A DNA stretch of 64,000 nucleotides from Allomuricauda sp. ARW1Y1 (lineage in GTDB: Bacteria > Bacteroidota > Bacteroidia > Flavobacteriales > Flavobacteriaceae): NCBI RefSeq assembly GCF_013407935.1, contig NZ_JACBZU010000002.1, positions 682,001 through 746,000 of the forward strand, in the 5' to 3' direction. Below are positions 18,537-28,910 of the stretch, piece by piece; positions within the stretch are counted from its first letter, which is position 1, and every line of letters starts with the position of its first letter. The position numbers were made by a program, and so were the translations under genes. The notes beneath the pieces are model-generated. The model made no database searches. It was given only the letters and a program-made list of their open reading frames with translations, and was not told the origin of the DNA.

Positions 18537-18664
18537 GTAATTGCAATTCCTGTTGACGGTTATGCGCCAAAAAAGAAATTGCCATTCCCGACAAACCTTG
18601 GAATCTCCCAAAAACCGATGGGCAATTTCCTTAGGGGTTACGTCAGAAATGGCAATTCAGTAAC
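18537..18664. repeat. Nested imperfect inverted repeat between mdh and secDF
   Basis: An inner perfect 9-bp pair, GAAATTGCC at 18575-18583 and GGCAATTTC at 18621-18629, lies within an outer imperfect pair (18539-18552 with 18644-18657, 12 of 14 positions matching). The AATTGCC unit recurs in both arms. The element fills most of the gap between the mdh stop (18680) and the secDF promoter. It could be a long terminator/attenuator of mdh mRNA, a small RNA or a palindromic repeat element. No T-run follows, so a simple terminator is not the best explanation. Confidence 0.5.
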
Positions 18665-18679
18665 TTATTTCGAAATAGG

Positions 18680-19606
18680 CTACACGTCTAGCAGTCCGTT
18701 GGTTTTTTTAACACCTTCGGCACTTTCTTGCATTTTGGCCTTTTCGGCATCAGATAGTTCGATTTCCACGATTTTTTCGATACCGTTCTTGCCCAAGATT
18801 ACGGGAACTCCGATACAGATATCGTTCAAACCGTACTCGCCTTCCAACATGGTAGAGCATGGGAACATTTTCTTTTGGTCACATGCAATGGCCTGCACCA
18901 AACCAGAAACAGCAGCTCCAGGCGCGTACCAAGCACTGGTTCCGAGCAATTTGGTCAATGTGGCCCCTCCTACCTTGGTCTCTTCCACGACCCAGTTCAT
19001 TTTTTCTTCGGATAGGAATTCGGAAACCTTTACGCTGTTACGGGTGGCATGCCCGATCAAGGGAACCATTCCGGTATCGCTGTGCCCACCGATTACCATA
19101 CCGTCCACATCGGAAATAGGCGCTCCCAAGGCTTCGGCCAATCTGTATTTAAAGCGTGCACTGTCCAAGGCACCTCCCATACCGATGATTCGGTTTTTTG
19201 GCAAGCCTGTGGCCTTGTGCACCAAATAGGTCATGGTGTCCATAGGGTTGCTTACCACAATAATGGTCACGTTTGGGGAATGCTCCAAAAGACTGGTGGA
19301 TACCGTTTTTACAATTCCAGCATTGATTCCGATCAATTCCTCACGGGTCATACCGGGTTTACGTGGTATTCCAGAGGTAATCACTGCGATATCGCTGTTC
19401 GCAGTTTTGCCATAATCGTTGGTGCTTCCTGTAATTTTGGTATCAAATCCGTTCAACGAGGCGGTTTGCATCAAATCCATGGCCTTTCCTTCGGCATAAC
19501 CTTCTTTGATATCCAATAAAACAACTTCTGACGCAAAATTTTTCATCGCTATGTATTCAGCGCAGCTTGCTCCCACTGCACCAGCTCCAACTACGGTAAC
19601 TTTCAT
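18680..19606 (-). CDS. mdh: Malate dehydrogenase
   Basis: 308 residues; NAD-dependent interconversion of malate and oxaloacetate in the TCA cycle. It belongs to the LDH-like MDH group. The dinucleotide motif VGAGAVGASCA (residues 6-16) is followed by Asp32 expected for NAD preference. Substrate-binding Arg82 (SGIPRKPGMTREEL, which also holds Arg88) and Arg151 are present, as is the catalytic pair Asp148 (GALDSAR) and His175 (GGHSDTGM). Length is normal. It is monocistronic by layout: a hairpin element follows the stop and secDF then has its own promoter. Confidence 0.96.
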   Translation of the reverse strand: MKVTVVGAGAVGASCAEYIAMKNFASEVVLLDIKEGYAEGKAMDLMQTASLNGFDTKITGSTNDYGKTANSDIAVITSGIPRKPGMTREELIGINAGIVKTVSTSLLEHSPNVTIIVVSNPMDTMTYLVHKATGLPKNRIIGMGGALDSARFKYRLAEALGAPISDVDGMVIGGHSDTGMVPLIGHATRNSVKVSEFLSEEKMNWVVEETKVGGATLTKLLGTSAWYAPGAAVSGLVQAIACDQKKMFPCSTMLEGEYGLNDICIGVPVILGKNGIEKIVEIELSDAEKAKMQESAEGVKKTNGLLDV

Positions 19607-19631
19607 GTGTATAGATTTAAATTTTAGTCCT

Positions 19632-19639
19632 CAAAAATA
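19632..19639 (-). promoter_or_regulatory. Probable -7 box of mdh
   Basis: TATTTTTG on the minus strand fits TAnnTTTG and lies 26 bases before the mdh ATG. No convincing -33 TTTG is seen at the usual distance. Confidence 0.45.
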
Positions 19640-19852
19640 AGGCATTTGCATCAGAAAAAAGCTGACTTTTACCAGTTTTAGGGGCTTCTTCTGTACAAAT
19701 GACAGCTTGTTCCCATCAATTTGGATTATCTGCTCCAATATGACCTACATCATTGTCCAAAACCAAATGCAACTGTTTTCCATTTTTCACACAATACATT
19801 GTCACAAACCAACGTTCTAATAGTCCCAAATTTAACGTAACCTACTTGACCT

Positions 19853-20224
19853 ATGAAAAAGCTCTTTTCATTGTTGTCGATCGTTGGCATCATCGCCATC
19901 AGCAACTGTACTCGCGTACCCGAGAACCACGACCCTATCTTGGGCATCTGGTCAAAAACTGAATCTGCTACCCTTGAAGGCAAGGGAACCAACACTACTC
20001 GCGAAGAGTGGATTTTTAACGATGTTTATTTAGGTAGGTACCAGACCTACTCCAATTCCAAATTGACTTTTTATACCGATTTTAAATGGTCCGAAGAAAA
20101 CGGAACCTACACCATTATATATGGCGATCCCCAAGTGAAAGATATCACTGTAAGCTTGGAAAAAGCCAAAAAACCAGAAATCTTAACCTTGGACAATGGC
20201 TCGGTCTTCGCCACCAGGGAGTAA
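19853..20224 (+). CDS. Small lipoprotein, lipocalin-like hypothetical
   Basis: 123 residues with a lipoprotein signal (lipobox ISNC, Cys19). The mature part starts with an ILGIWSK segment reminiscent of lipocalin-like domains, then alternating beta-strand character (REEWIFNDVYLGRY, LTFYTDFKW, GTYTIIYG). I cannot name a specific family. It stands alone, divergent from mdh across 246 bases and closed by a strong terminator. A role in the periplasm or inner leaflet of the outer membrane is inferred from the signal only. Confidence 0.75.
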   Translation: MKKLFSLLSIVGIIAISNCTRVPENHDPILGIWSKTESATLEGKGTNTTREEWIFNDVYLGRYQTYSNSKLTFYTDFKWSEENGTYTIIYGDPQVKDITVSLEKAKKPEILTLDNGSVFATRE

Positions 20225-20251
20225 CGTGAAGGCTACATATATGAAAATAGG

Positions 20252-20280
20252 AGGCCCCGGGAGCGGGGCCTTCTTTATTT
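20252..20280 (+). terminator. Rho-independent terminator after the small lipoprotein gene
   Basis: A perfect 8-bp GC-rich stem (20252-20259 with 20264-20271) with a GGAG loop, followed by a T-rich tract. It faces the converging gene ending at 20305. Confidence 0.85.
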
Positions 20281-20304
20281 TTGGTCGGTCAGTTGGGTTG
20301 CTCG

Positions 20305-21315
20305 TTACCTAAATCCAAAGTTGACACCAAAGGTGAAGGTGCTGAATTCGGCAATATTGTATTCGGCATTCAGCCTAAAAAAGCCCAATTTTATCTTAGT
20401 ACCCAGATTGGCGTTAACGCCACTTGCGTTTTGGGACACTGAAAAAGGATCTGTTACGGTTTCGGTGAAGAAAGGTCCATTTGCCTCGTAGGTTCCCAAT
20501 AAATCGATGTCCGATTTTCCCGTAATGTAACCCAATCCTCCATAAAAATTGATGACAGGAATATTTTTGGTAGAAACCACAGCGCTAAAGTTCCAAGTTC
20601 TAAAGGATGCATCTAGGCGCTGGTCACTCCCCTGAATGGTAGAAGAGTCAGTAAAATCATATTCACCGTTCAAATTTGTATAGCCGATAACCGCAGAAAT
20701 GGCCACAGGCAGCACTTTGTCTGCCGGTAGCATCTTGGTGAAATCGTACTGCAAACCTGCACCGAACAATCCTATTTTGGCATCGTCCTCAAATTTGATC
20801 TGTGGCAGAAAGCGTGCTTTCACCTCTAACCCTTTGATCAAACCTACGCTGGCCTGAAGATATCCCGAAGGGATAAAATTGAGATTTTCGCCTGCAAGTC
20901 CCGATGGAAGTTCAAATTCCTCCCGGAACAAACCACTTTCATCTTCTACGAACACATCGACTCCGTCAATGTCGCCCAAAGCGGTAGACACTAGTCGAGG
21001 TTGGCCGGGGTTGCTCACAAAATCAAGGTTTTCATAATCCGCTGGATCTAAAAGGAATGCTTTTTTGTCGTCCTTATTTTTAAATCCGGTCAGGTTTCCA
21101 ACCAGTGAAATTTCAAAGCCTCCCAAGGGCTTTGCATCGGCAGTATTGTACCAACCAGTGGAAATACTGTAAAGGGTTCCTTCGGAAACGGGCGATAGAT
21201 AAGCATTGGCAAATCGTTCGGCATCTGTCACGCCCGATACGAAAATATCGTTTAGATCCTGGGCGTTTGCCATGGTCATGGAAACCAGTGCTAAGCCTAA
21301 TACTATTCTTTTCAT
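20305..21315 (-). CDS. Outer-membrane barrel-like protein (DUF6588-like)
   Basis: 336 residues with a signal peptide (about 1-18, ending MANAQ). After DLNDIFVSGVTDAERFANAY the protein has long beta-strand-like segments typical of flavobacterial outer-membrane proteins: VKARFLPQI, ISAVIGYTNLNG and a C-terminal strand ending FTFGVNFGFR. The opening matches my memory of the DUF6588 family, but I cannot verify this by search. The C-terminal aromatic/Arg residue fits a barrel terminus. It is monocistronic between a converging lipoprotein gene and gyrB. Function unknown. Confidence 0.75.
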   Translation of the reverse strand: MKRIVLGLALVSMTMANAQDLNDIFVSGVTDAERFANAYLSPVSEGTLYSISTGWYNTADAKPLGGFEISLVGNLTGFKNKDDKKAFLLDPADYENLDFVSNPGQPRLVSTALGDIDGVDVFVEDESGLFREEFELPSGLAGENLNFIPSGYLQASVGLIKGLEVKARFLPQIKFEDDAKIGLFGAGLQYDFTKMLPADKVLPVAISAVIGYTNLNGEYDFTDSSTIQGSDQRLDASFRTWNFSAVVSTKNIPVINFYGGLGYITGKSDIDLLGTYEANGPFFTETVTDPFSVSQNASGVNANLGTKIKLGFFRLNAEYNIAEFSTFTFGVNFGFR

Positions 21316-21338
21316 ATGATTGAAGTTTTAACCAAAAC

Positions 21339-21368
21339 TAAAAAACTCGCCTTTGTGGGGCGAGTTTT
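21339..21368 (-). terminator. Terminator of gyrB
   Basis: A 10-bp stem (21342-21351 with 21359-21368) followed on the minus strand by a run of T. It lies 20 bases beyond the gyrB stop codon; T-runs on both sides make partial bidirectional action possible. Confidence 0.85.
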
Positions 21369-21388
21369 TGTTGTGAAACCTTACTTAT

Positions 21389-23643
<2,255 letters not shown>

Positions 23644-24180
23644 ATGATGAAAAAAACAATTATTATGATTGCTGTGGCAATCGGATTCACCTTTACAAGT
23701 AACGCACAAGATGGAACCCAGACCGACAAAGGCAGCTGGTTAATAGAAGCCAATACAGGTTTTGGCGGTGGGGATACCGGTGTTGCGCATACGGCCAATA
23801 CCGGTTTTGGACTTGTTAGCATTGACGACCTTACCATTTGGAGCATTGGGGCCGAAGGTGGATATTTTATTGCAGATAACTTAGCTGCCAAGGTTGGACT
23901 TGGGTACTCCGATTTTGATGGAACAAGCATTTTCTCATACAAATTGGGTGCTAAATATTACATCACCAATACCATCCCCGTTCAATTGGATGTTACCGGA
24001 GCCAGCCTGCAAGATGCAACCGAAAATCCCCTATGGTTGGGATTCCAAGGAGGTTACGCCATCTTTATTGGCGATATGGTTAGCATTGAACCTGGTTTGC
24101 GCTATAACCTGAGCCTTAACGAGGATTTTACAGAAGAGGGCATGTTTGAGTTCCGTATAGGTTTTGCACTTCACTTCTAG
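23644..24180 (+). CDS. Small outer-membrane beta-barrel protein
   Basis: 178 residues with a signal peptide (about 1-20, ending SNAQ; a second Met directly follows the first). The mature part, about 158 residues, shows eight strand-like segments, for example SWLIEANTGFGG, IGAEGGYFIADNLAAKVGLGY and FSYKLGAKYYI. It ends EFRIGFALHF, with the terminal Phe of BAM substrates. It resembles OmpX/OmpW-sized porin-family proteins common in flavobacteria. Function unknown. Monocistronic, with a strong terminator. Confidence 0.82.
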   Translation: MMKKTIIMIAVAIGFTFTSNAQDGTQTDKGSWLIEANTGFGGGDTGVAHTANTGFGLVSIDDLTIWSIGAEGGYFIADNLAAKVGLGYSDFDGTSIFSYKLGAKYYITNTIPVQLDVTGASLQDATENPLWLGFQGGYAIFIGDMVSIEPGLRYNLSLNEDFTEEGMFEFRIGFALHF

Positions 24181-24208
24181 TTAGAACACAACATTTTTGA
24201 TACAACTA

Positions 24209-24234
24209 AAAAGCCCCTTGGATAAGGGGCTTTT
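24209..24234 (+). terminator. Rho-independent terminator after the small barrel gene
   Basis: A perfect 11-bp stem (24209-24219 with 24224-24234) with a GGAT loop; the T residues close the stem and A/T-rich DNA follows. Confidence 0.85.
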
Positions 24235-24299
24235 CGGACTAATTAAAAATGAAACAAATGTTAGATTTACTGCTTCATATCGTTGGTTGGTAAAGGGGG

Positions 24300-25970
24300 C
24301 TATTTCACATATGCATCGGTATGAACCTTAGCCACTGCTCTTCCCGATGGATCATTCATGTTTTTAAACGCTTCGTCCCACTCCAGGGCAATCTTGGTAC
24401 TACAGGCCACCGATGGTTCCTGTGGAACGCTCAATGCCGCAGCATCCGAAGGGAAATGGCTTTCAAAAATGGAACGATAATAATATTCTTCCTTTGATGT
24501 TGGCGTTTGAATTGGAAACTTGAAATGGGCGTTTTGTAACTGCTCATCGGTAATTTCCTCTTCTACCAGTGCTTTTAAGGTGTCTATCCAACTATATCCA
24601 ACACCATCCGAAAACTGCTCTTTCTGTCTCCAGACCACACTTTCTGGCAAATAATCCTCAAAAGCCTTGCGCACCACCCATTTTTCCATGCGTTCTCCAT
24701 TGATCATTTTATCTTTTGGGTTGATGCTCATTGCTACATCCATAAACTCTTTATCCAAGAAAGGCACTCGGCCTTCTATGCCCCAAGCGGCCAAAGATTT
24801 GTTGGCTCGGAGACAGTCGTACATATGAAGTTTATCCAATTTCCGAACGGTCTCATCATGAAAATCCTTTGGGCTTGGCGCCTTATGGAAGTATAGATAT
24901 CCTCCAAAAAGTTCATCTGCTCCTTCCCCGGACAATACCATCTTTATACCCATGGATTTAATGACCCTTGCCATTAAATACATTGGTGTCGAGGCTCTTA
25001 TTGTCGTAATATCGTAAGTTTCTAGATTATATACAACATCTTTTATGGCATCCAGCCCTTCTTGGATGGTAAATTTAATCTCATGGTGCACGGTTCCTAT
25101 ATGGTCTGCCACCTTTTGGGCCGCGGCTAAATCCGGGGAACCTTCCAGTCCCACGGAGAACGAATGTAGTTGTGGCCACCATGCATCGGCAGTGTCACCA
25201 GACTCGATTCGTTTTTGGGAATATTTTTTGGCAATGGCCGATGTTACCGAAGAATCCAAGCCTCCGGACAACAATACACCGTAAGGCACATCGGACATTA
25301 ACTGACGGTGTACCGCAGCTTCCAAGGCGTCCTTTATTTTTTGGATACTGGTTTCATTCTCCTTAACGGCATCATATTCCATCCAATCGCGTTTGTACCA
25401 TCTCACAAATTCCCCATCGGAACTGTGCAGATAATGTCCCGGAGGGAACAACTGTATCTTGGAGCAAGTGCCTTCCAGGGCCTTTAACTCGGAGGCAACG
25501 TAAAACGTACCGTTCTTATCCCACCCAATATATAAGGGAATGATGCCCATATGGTCGCGGGCAATAAAATATTCGTCCTTTTCGGAATCATAAATGGCAA
25601 AACCAAAAATTCCGTTCATTTCGTCGATGAAGTGAACACCTTTTTTTTTGTAAAGGGCCAAAATTACTTCGCAATCCGACTGGGTCCTGAATTGATATTC
25701 TCCTTCGAACTGTTTTCTCAACTCTTGATGGTTATAGATTTCACCATTGGCGGCCAGTACCAATTTGCCATCCGCACTCAATAGCGGCTGCTTACCCGAA
25801 GCTGGGTCCACAATAGCCAATCGCTCATGGGCCAAAATGGCTTTTTCATCAGAGTAAATCCCACTCCAATCTGGCCCACGGTGTCTAACCTTCTTCGACA
25901 TCTCCAACAATTGGGGCCTAAGTACTTCTGTACTTTCCTTCACATCAAATGCGCATACAATTCCACACAT
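24300..25970 (-). CDS. asnB: Asparagine synthase (glutamine-hydrolysing)
   Basis: 556 residues from the ATG at 25970. The start is fixed by chemistry: the class II glutaminase needs Cys at position 2, and the frame gives MCGIVCAFD. The frame extends 35 codons further up, but that part is A/T-rich and contains the promoter box. The N-terminal glutaminase domain includes HRGPDWSG and NGEIYNH. The C-terminal synthetase domain has the PP-loop LLSGGLDSSV near residues 228-237 and the LSGEGADELFGGY motif. The enzyme makes asparagine from aspartate, ATP and glutamine in the cytoplasm. It stands alone and is divergent from the DUF2911 gene. Confidence 0.96.
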   Translation of the reverse strand: MCGIVCAFDVKESTEVLRPQLLEMSKKVRHRGPDWSGIYSDEKAILAHERLAIVDPASGKQPLLSADGKLVLAANGEIYNHQELRKQFEGEYQFRTQSDCEVILALYKKKGVHFIDEMNGIFGFAIYDSEKDEYFIARDHMGIIPLYIGWDKNGTFYVASELKALEGTCSKIQLFPPGHYLHSSDGEFVRWYKRDWMEYDAVKENETSIQKIKDALEAAVHRQLMSDVPYGVLLSGGLDSSVTSAIAKKYSQKRIESGDTADAWWPQLHSFSVGLEGSPDLAAAQKVADHIGTVHHEIKFTIQEGLDAIKDVVYNLETYDITTIRASTPMYLMARVIKSMGIKMVLSGEGADELFGGYLYFHKAPSPKDFHDETVRKLDKLHMYDCLRANKSLAAWGIEGRVPFLDKEFMDVAMSINPKDKMINGERMEKWVVRKAFEDYLPESVVWRQKEQFSDGVGYSWIDTLKALVEEEITDEQLQNAHFKFPIQTPTSKEEYYYRSIFESHFPSDAAALSVPQEPSVACSTKIALEWDEAFKNMNDPSGRAVAKVHTDAYVK

Positions 25971-26024
25971 ATCATTATAATTTGTAACAATTTTAAAACA
26001 AAAATGAATTTTAACATTAAAAAA

Positions 26025-26032
26025 CAAAAGTA
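26025..26032 (-). promoter_or_regulatory. Probable -7 box of asnB
   Basis: TACTTTTG on the minus strand matches TAnnTTTG and would give a leader of about 50 bases before the asnB ATG. It lies inside the extended frame, which supports the shorter start at 25970. Confidence 0.5.
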
Positions 26033-26134
26033 TATATCCAATTTGGCTTATATTATTATACATTAAACTGCCCATTTATTATTAATTGTAACCCATATTT
26101 GCTTTTATGCTTTTATTCCGAACGCATTGTAAGG

Positions 26135-26162
26135 TTGCTTAATTTTCTCGTCTGTATATTTG
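26135..26162 (+). promoter_or_regulatory. Promoter of the DUF2911 gene
   Basis: TTG at 26135-26137 and TATATTTG at 26155-26162, separated by 17 bases, match the Bacteroidota -33/-7 pattern with slightly short spacing. The -7 box is 46 bases before the ATG. Confidence 0.55.
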
Positions 26163-26208
26163 AATATCATTTAATCAACTCCTTAAACTAGGAACTTAAA
26201 TCACAATC

Positions 26209-26742
26209 ATGAAGAAATTAACCGTATTATTAGTAGTGCTCTGCACCAGTTTGGTATTTACCACCGATGCCACGGCACAGAAATTTAGCGGATTGGACAA
26301 AAGTCCGGCCGATATTGCCTATTACCCAGCGAGCTCAAGGGAAGCAAACAAAATGGCACGTGTTATTTACAGTCGTCCACAATTAAAGGGACGTAGTCTT
26401 GCCGAATTGGCCCCTGTGGGAAAAGTTTGGAGAACCGGAGCCAATGAGGCCACCGAAATCACATTTTATACAGATGCCATGATCGGCGGAAAAACCATCA
26501 AGGCAGGTTCTTATTCCTTGTTCACCATACCTGGGGAAGATGAATGGACCGTTATCTTGAACAACAACCTGCACCAGTGGGGTGCTTACTCCTATGATAG
26601 CGATGCCGACGTGGTGCGCGCTATGGCCACCCCTTCCATGGACAGTGAGGAATTGGAAGCCTTCGGAATTGCTTTTGATGACGATGGAAACTTGGTTATG
26701 GGATGGGGAACCACAAGAGTTACTTTGCCTATTAGTTACTAA
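26209..26742 (+). CDS. DUF2911 domain protein, secreted
   Basis: 177 residues with a signal peptide (about 1-24, ending ATAQ). The mature part is a full DUF2911 domain: SPADIAYYPASSR, IYSRPQLKGR, PVGKVWRTGANEATEITFY, IKAGSYSLFTIPG and WTVILNNNLHQWGAYSYD are all family hallmarks. Function of DUF2911 is unknown; periplasmic location is inferred from the signal. It has its own promoter and terminator and is divergent from asnB. Confidence 0.92.
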   Translation: MKKLTVLLVVLCTSLVFTTDATAQKFSGLDKSPADIAYYPASSREANKMARVIYSRPQLKGRSLAELAPVGKVWRTGANEATEITFYTDAMIGGKTIKAGSYSLFTIPGEDEWTVILNNNLHQWGAYSYDSDADVVRAMATPSMDSEELEAFGIAFDDDGNLVMGWGTTRVTLPISY

Positions 26743-26763
26743 TCTAGTAGGATATCAAATCAG

Positions 26764-26787
26764 AAAAGCCCCGATTCGGGGCTTTTT
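26764..26787. terminator. Terminator between the DUF2911 gene and the converging lipoprotein gene
   Basis: A perfect 10-bp stem (26764-26773 with 26777-26786) with a 3-base loop and a T-run on the plus strand; the A-run on the other side gives some activity in the minus direction. Confidence 0.88.
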
Positions 26788-26792
26788 TATTG

Positions 26793-27224
26793 CTATTCCA
26801 CACCATAATATTTCACACCATTCTCCTTTGACTTTTTCAAATATCGTTCAAGAATTTTCTCATCCTTTGGCAATAAGTGGGAGCCAGCAATAAAACTGAT
26901 TCCCTTGTCTTTTTTATGGACAAAGATGTAAAACCCATCACCTTCATTGAGTGCTAAGTCAATATCCATTTCCTTTCCAACTAGAATTGAATCAGATTCA
27001 AGGTTGTAAGCATAGTACACATTGAATTTATCCCATCTAAAATGTGATTTATTTCCAACGACAGGTGTTCTTGTAATTTTAGTCACAACCGCAGGCACCT
27101 TAAGGAAATCGTCTTCATCAAAATCCTCGTATTTTGGAGTTACATCATGTTTGCAACCAGAAAAAAGAAGTAACAAAACCCCAATTGACAAAAAACGAGT
27201 TATAGATTTTGATAGATTCTTCAC
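26793..27224 (-). CDS. Hypothetical lipoprotein
   Basis: 143 residues starting at GTG (27222-27224); no in-frame ATG is available before the signal sequence. The lipoprotein signal ends in FSGC (Cys24). The mature protein has an acidic linker (YEDFDEDDF), then beta-rich sequence, and a Lys-rich helical C-terminus (YLKKSKENGVKYYG). No family recognised. Base composition is more A/T-rich than its neighbours, which may indicate later acquisition. It follows the amidohydrolase gene by 24 bases on the same strand and may be cotranscribed. Confidence 0.7.
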   Translation of the reverse strand: MKNLSKSITRFLSIGVLLLLFSGCKHDVTPKYEDFDEDDFLKVPAVVTKITRTPVVGNKSHFRWDKFNVYYAYNLESDSILVGKEMDIDLALNEGDGFYIFVHKKDKGISFIAGSHLLPKDEKILERYLKKSKENGVKYYGVE

Positions 27225-27248
27225 CTTGTTTAGAATGACAACGAGATA

Positions 27249-28868
27249 TTATTTCTTCTGAACCCCTCCCAAGAAAACCTGCTCGGCGGTTACGTTGGGA
27301 ATCTCTTCCGATGGAATGGTCATCAAATCATCGCTCAACACCACAAAGTCCGCGAATTTCCCTGGTTCAATGCTTCCCTTTTCATCTTCCTCAAAATTGG
27401 AATAGGCCGCCCAAATGGTCATTCCCTTCAAGGTTTCTTCCCTGCTCAGGGCATTTTCCATTTGAAAACCACCTTCGGGATATTGCTCCAAATCCTGACG
27501 AGCCACCGCTGCGTAAAAGGTTAAAAATGGACTCACTTGTTCCACCGGAAAATCGGTTCCCAAGGCTACCAGTCCGGCTTTGTCGAGCAAATCCTTAAAG
27601 GCGTAGGCTCCTTTAACGCGTTCCTCGCCCAATCTATCCTCGGCCCAATACATATCGCTGGTAGCGTGGGTAGGTTGCACGGAGGGTATGATTCCATTTT
27701 CAAAATAATCAAAATCGGAGGGCGTAATCACCTGGGCATGTTCCACTTTCCATCTACGGTCGCTTTTGCCCTCCAAGGCTTTTTTGTAGGCACGAAGCAC
27801 CACGATATTGGCAGAATCGCCAATGGCATGGGTATTCATCTGGTAATCGGTGGCGGCAATACGTTCTGCCAAGGCTTCAATCTGGTCCACTGGAGTGACC
27901 ATCGCCCCAAAATGTCCCGGTTTATCAGAATATGGTGCTCTCAAGGCCGCTCCTCGTGAACCCAAGGCCCCATCGCCATACACTTTTACGGAACGAACAT
28001 TCAATTCATCGGTTTTAATAATGCCTTTGTTCAGGAAATAATCCAGATTTTCTGGATAGTTGGATACCATGGCGTACACCCGAATCGACAATTCATCGGC
28101 TTGCTGTAAGCTATCGATGAGTTCGATGATATCCCGGGGCAAACCTGCATCGTTTACGGTGGTCAGTCCGTAATCCAATGAGATTTTCTCAGCATCTTTT
28201 AGTGCCTGTATTTTTTGTTCCAAGCTGGCTTCGGGAATCACCCTATCCACCAAAGCCATGGGGTTATCCACCAATACACCAGTAATCACACCATTTTCCT
28301 TTACGATTTCACCTCCTTCGGTTTGGGTCTCGGTAGTAATCCCAGCCATATCCAATGCTTTCTGATTGACCAAATAGGCATGGCCATCAACGCGTTCTAG
28401 CGCTACGGGGGTGTCGGGAAACAATTCATCCAACTTGTCCTTGGTCGGGAATTCTTTCACTTCCCAATCGTTTTGGTCCCAACCCCTACCTCGGATAAAA
28501 TTTGAAGGCCGTTCTTTTTGAAATGCCACAACCCGTTCCACAACTTCGTCAAAGCTTTGCGTACCCACCAAATCCACTACTTGTTGGTTTTGTCCCAATC
28601 CATAAAAATGGCAATGGGCATCAATAAGGCCCGGAACTATGGTCTTGCCTTCGGCATCCAATTGTTCGGCAGCATCATATTTTTGTGTAATTTCTTCGGA
28701 ATCACCTACAGCAACAAACTTTCCATTCTTGACGGCAAAGCTGTTCGCTTTGGAAAAATTGGCATCTACGGTGTAGATATTTGCGTTGGTGACAATCAGG
28801 TCCACCTCTTCCTTAGTAGTACAAGAAAACACTAGAACTACGGTGGCAATTAGAAGTAACTTTTTCAT
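27249..28868 (-). CDS. Amidohydrolase-family lipoprotein (YtcJ/Amidohydro_3 type)
   Basis: 539 residues. Lipoprotein signal with VFSC (Cys16), then the amidohydrolase_3 fold: a composite beta-domain start (DLIVTNANIYTVD), the metal-binding HxH in GLIDAHCHFYG (His85, His87), GRGWDQNDW, the MNTHAIGD strand, VEHAQVI, and LGTDFPVE with the last metal-binding Asp. The family hydrolyses C-N bonds, often in exocyclic amides or N-formyl compounds; the substrate here is unknown. Being a lipoprotein, it acts in the periplasm or on the cell surface, unlike cytoplasmic relatives. An OmpA-family gene lies 42 bases upstream on the same strand. Confidence 0.9.
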   Translation of the reverse strand: MKKLLLIATVVLVFSCTTKEEVDLIVTNANIYTVDANFSKANSFAVKNGKFVAVGDSEEITQKYDAAEQLDAEGKTIVPGLIDAHCHFYGLGQNQQVVDLVGTQSFDEVVERVVAFQKERPSNFIRGRGWDQNDWEVKEFPTKDKLDELFPDTPVALERVDGHAYLVNQKALDMAGITTETQTEGGEIVKENGVITGVLVDNPMALVDRVIPEASLEQKIQALKDAEKISLDYGLTTVNDAGLPRDIIELIDSLQQADELSIRVYAMVSNYPENLDYFLNKGIIKTDELNVRSVKVYGDGALGSRGAALRAPYSDKPGHFGAMVTPVDQIEALAERIAATDYQMNTHAIGDSANIVVLRAYKKALEGKSDRRWKVEHAQVITPSDFDYFENGIIPSVQPTHATSDMYWAEDRLGEERVKGAYAFKDLLDKAGLVALGTDFPVEQVSPFLTFYAAVARQDLEQYPEGGFQMENALSREETLKGMTIWAAYSNFEEDEKGSIEPGKFADFVVLSDDLMTIPSEEIPNVTAEQVFLGGVQKK

Positions 28869-28910
28869 TTATGAAGGTTTCCTTCAAAAATAGAAAAAGC
28901 AGGGATATGT

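Noticed and set aside
18519..19229. 236-residue plus-strand frame across mdh
   Set aside because: Antisense shadow of mdh, beginning in the hairpin-rich gap; composition is not protein-like and no domain is visible.
25971..26075. N-terminal extension of asnB
   Set aside because: The glutaminase needs Cys directly after the initiator Met, which fixes the start at 25970; the extension holds the promoter.
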